38,724 nt of DNA from Buchananella hordeovulneris. Its GTDB lineage: Bacteria > Actinomycetota > Actinomycetes > Actinomycetales > Actinomycetaceae. The position numbers and the translations under genes are program-made. Location of the stretch: positions 47,377-86,100 of the forward strand of contig JAUMWR010000001.1 in the NCBI GenBank assembly GCA_030529545.1, read 5' to 3'. The notes beneath the pieces are model-generated. The model worked only from the letters and a program-made list of their open reading frames with translations, was not told where the DNA came from and made no database searches. Shown here piece after piece: positions 37,703-38,724 of the stretch (the stretch's first letter is position 1; every line of letters begins with the position of its first letter).

Positions 37703-38724
37703 TTAGGGCCGCACGGCAGCGTCGTCCAAAACGAGCGAATCAAGCAGCGGTCCCGCCTGGGAGGAGTCCCAGCGGTCTACCACGTAATCCCGGGCGGGAA
37801 GATCCAGCTCCTGGTCCCACGCCAGAATGCGCTGCGCCGCCTCCTGCGGGGTGTCCACAATCCAATGCGCCGGGAAGTTGGCCCGCGCGCCGCCAATCGC
37901 CGCCACGTGTGGCCAGTCGCGCACCACCGGCAGGCAGCCGCTCGCCGCGCCCTCCAGCACAGCCGCGTGCGTGCCCTCCACCAACGAGCTAGAGACGATC
38001 ACGCCCACCGAGCGCAGCACCTCCGGGATGTCGGTGCGGAAACCCAGCTGCTCAACGCCGCAGTCCGGCACCGCCAGCGCGGCCCTCACCCGCTCCACGT
38101 AGCGCAACTCCTCCGGCGAGCCCGTCAGCGTGGAGGAAAGCACGTCCCCCACCAGCAGTAGCCGCCAGTGCGCGTCCCGCTCCCGCAGCAGGGCAAGCAG
38201 GTCCAACGCCCACTGCGGGTCCTTGACGTTAGAAGAACAGCCCACCAGCGCCAGCGTGTGCCGCCAATCGCCCTCCTTGGGTAGCTCAAAGTGCCGCAGC
38301 TCGCACTCCAGCGGGATAACGGGAGCATCTACGCCTGCGGCGGCGTCGCCCACCGCGCGCTGCCAGGCCTCCCGCACCGCAGCGACTTCGAAGACGAGGT
38401 GGTCAATCCCCGGCAGGTTAAAGAGCAGCGGCATCACCGTGAACGCCTCAAAGCGGTGGAGACGCACCACCAGCTTGCCTGGGAAGGCCATGCCGCTGAT
38501 ACGGGCTGCGGCGGCCGCGCCCCACTCCACCACCACCACGTCCGCCCAGGCCAGGTCCGCCGCCAAGAACTCTGGGATCGGTGTGGGCTGGCCCGTCAAG
38601 CGCAGGCGCAGCGTCTCGCGCAGATTCCAGTCGTGCTGATCCACCTGGTGGTAGCGCACCTCCACCCCAGACGTGTTCTCCCACCGGGTCCGCGCCGCCT
38701 TGATGAAGGCATCCTTGCCGTCCA
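37703..38724 (-). CDS. Glycosyltransferase, GT-B fold, 5' end outside the window
   Basis: The frame is open to the right-hand edge, where it reads DGKDAFIKAARTRWENTSG before a GTG at 38665 that is unlikely to be the true start. About 340 residues are visible. WADVVVVEWGAAAAARISG and LVVRLHRFEAFT belong to the acceptor half; LALVGCSSNVKDPQWALDLL, WRLLLVGDV and VSSSLVEGTHAAVLEGAASGCLPVV to the donor half, with Glu residues spaced as E-x7-E (EGTHAAVLE). It is a likely first or early gene of the unit with the exporter and wecC. The 90-nt gap before the exporter holds no gene. Confidence 0.85.
   Translation of the reverse strand, partial: DGKDAFIKAARTRWENTSGVEVRYHQVDQHDWNLRETLRLRLTGQPTPIPEFLAADLAWADVVVVEWGAAAAARISGMAFPGKLVVRLHRFEAFTVMPLLFNLPGIDHLVFEVAAVREAWQRAVGDAAAGVDAPVIPLECELRHFELPKEGDWRHTLALVGCSSNVKDPQWALDLLALLRERDAHWRLLLVGDVLSSTLTGSPEELRYVERVRAALAVPDCGVEQLGFRTDIPEVLRSVGVIVSSSLVEGTHAAVLEGAASGCLPVVRDWPHVAAIGGARANFPAHWIVDTPQEAAQRILAWDQELDLPARDYVVDRWDSSQAGPLLDSLVLDDAAVRP

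Noticed and set aside
23157..38724. Reading of the glycan locus as an enterobacterial common antigen pathway because of wecB/wecC
   Set aside because: No WecA, WecG, FucNAc genes, WzxE or WzyE are present, and the host is clearly Gram-positive; only the ManNAcA steps are shared.
1..38724. Search for mobile elements, phage genes, toxin-antitoxin pairs and CRISPR arrays
   Set aside because: No transposase, integrase, terminal inverted repeats, paired small genes or spaced direct repeats were seen; composition changes in the glycan locus look like recombination without a resident element.

Overview
The window is chromosomal DNA from a high-G+C Gram-positive bacterium, most likely a host-associated member of the Actinomycetales close to Actinomyces/Schaalia. 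The grounds are: about two-thirds G+C in most genes, a dUMP-forming type dCTP deaminase like that of Mycobacterium, an Rv0338c-type iron-sulfur reductase, DUF4921, DUF4235 and septum-formation families, actinobacterial -10 boxes with apparently leaderless genes, and a secreted mucin O-glycanase ending in three cell-wall-binding type 2 repeats. The genus cannot be fixed by reading alone. I see no transposase, phage gene or CRISPR array, and no gene-free stretch longer than 300 bases.

Left part (1-12,200), housekeeping and transport: a tRNA-Gly(CCC); dcd with an unrecognised partner gene; a membrane iron-sulfur reductase; a small DUF4235 membrane protein; a TPP riboswitch driving thiB-thiP-thiQ (thiamine uptake); a lone family 2-like glycosyltransferase; a GalT-like DUF4921 protein; and a small cupin protein.

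Middle (12,200-23,100), surface and nucleotide-sugar genes: a 1880-residue secreted GH101 endo-alpha-N-acetylgalactosaminidase, a septum-formation-domain membrane protein, an acetyltransferase/aldo-keto reductase pair, a soluble CapD-like nucleotide-sugar dehydratase, and the rRNA methyltransferase rlmC.

Right part (23,157 to the end), a surface-glycan locus: an acyltransferase fused to an SGNH domain, five GT-B glycosyltransferases (the last cut by the window edge), an asparagine-synthetase-like protein without the glutaminase cysteine, a DUF6020 polytopic membrane protein, WecB (UDP-GlcNAc 2-epimerase), WecC (UDP-ManNAc dehydrogenase) and a PglK-like ABC exporter. Taken together these suggest a cell-wall polysaccharide containing N-acetylmannosaminuronic acid, perhaps O-acetylated and perhaps carrying amide or amino-acid substituents. 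Genes alternate strand in blocks of one to three, with overlapping convergent stop codons and clear base-composition steps at the DUF6020 gene and inside the exporter gene, so the locus looks assembled from exchanged modules.

The most interesting points are the possible uronamide-type glycan pathway with a glutaminase-dead synthetase, mutually exclusive hairpins that would explain how the TPP riboswitch shuts translation, the exporter whose membrane half differs in composition from its ATPase half, and a CapD-like enzyme with a Leu in place of the usual Met/Tyr. No wholly new defence or mobile system is evident.
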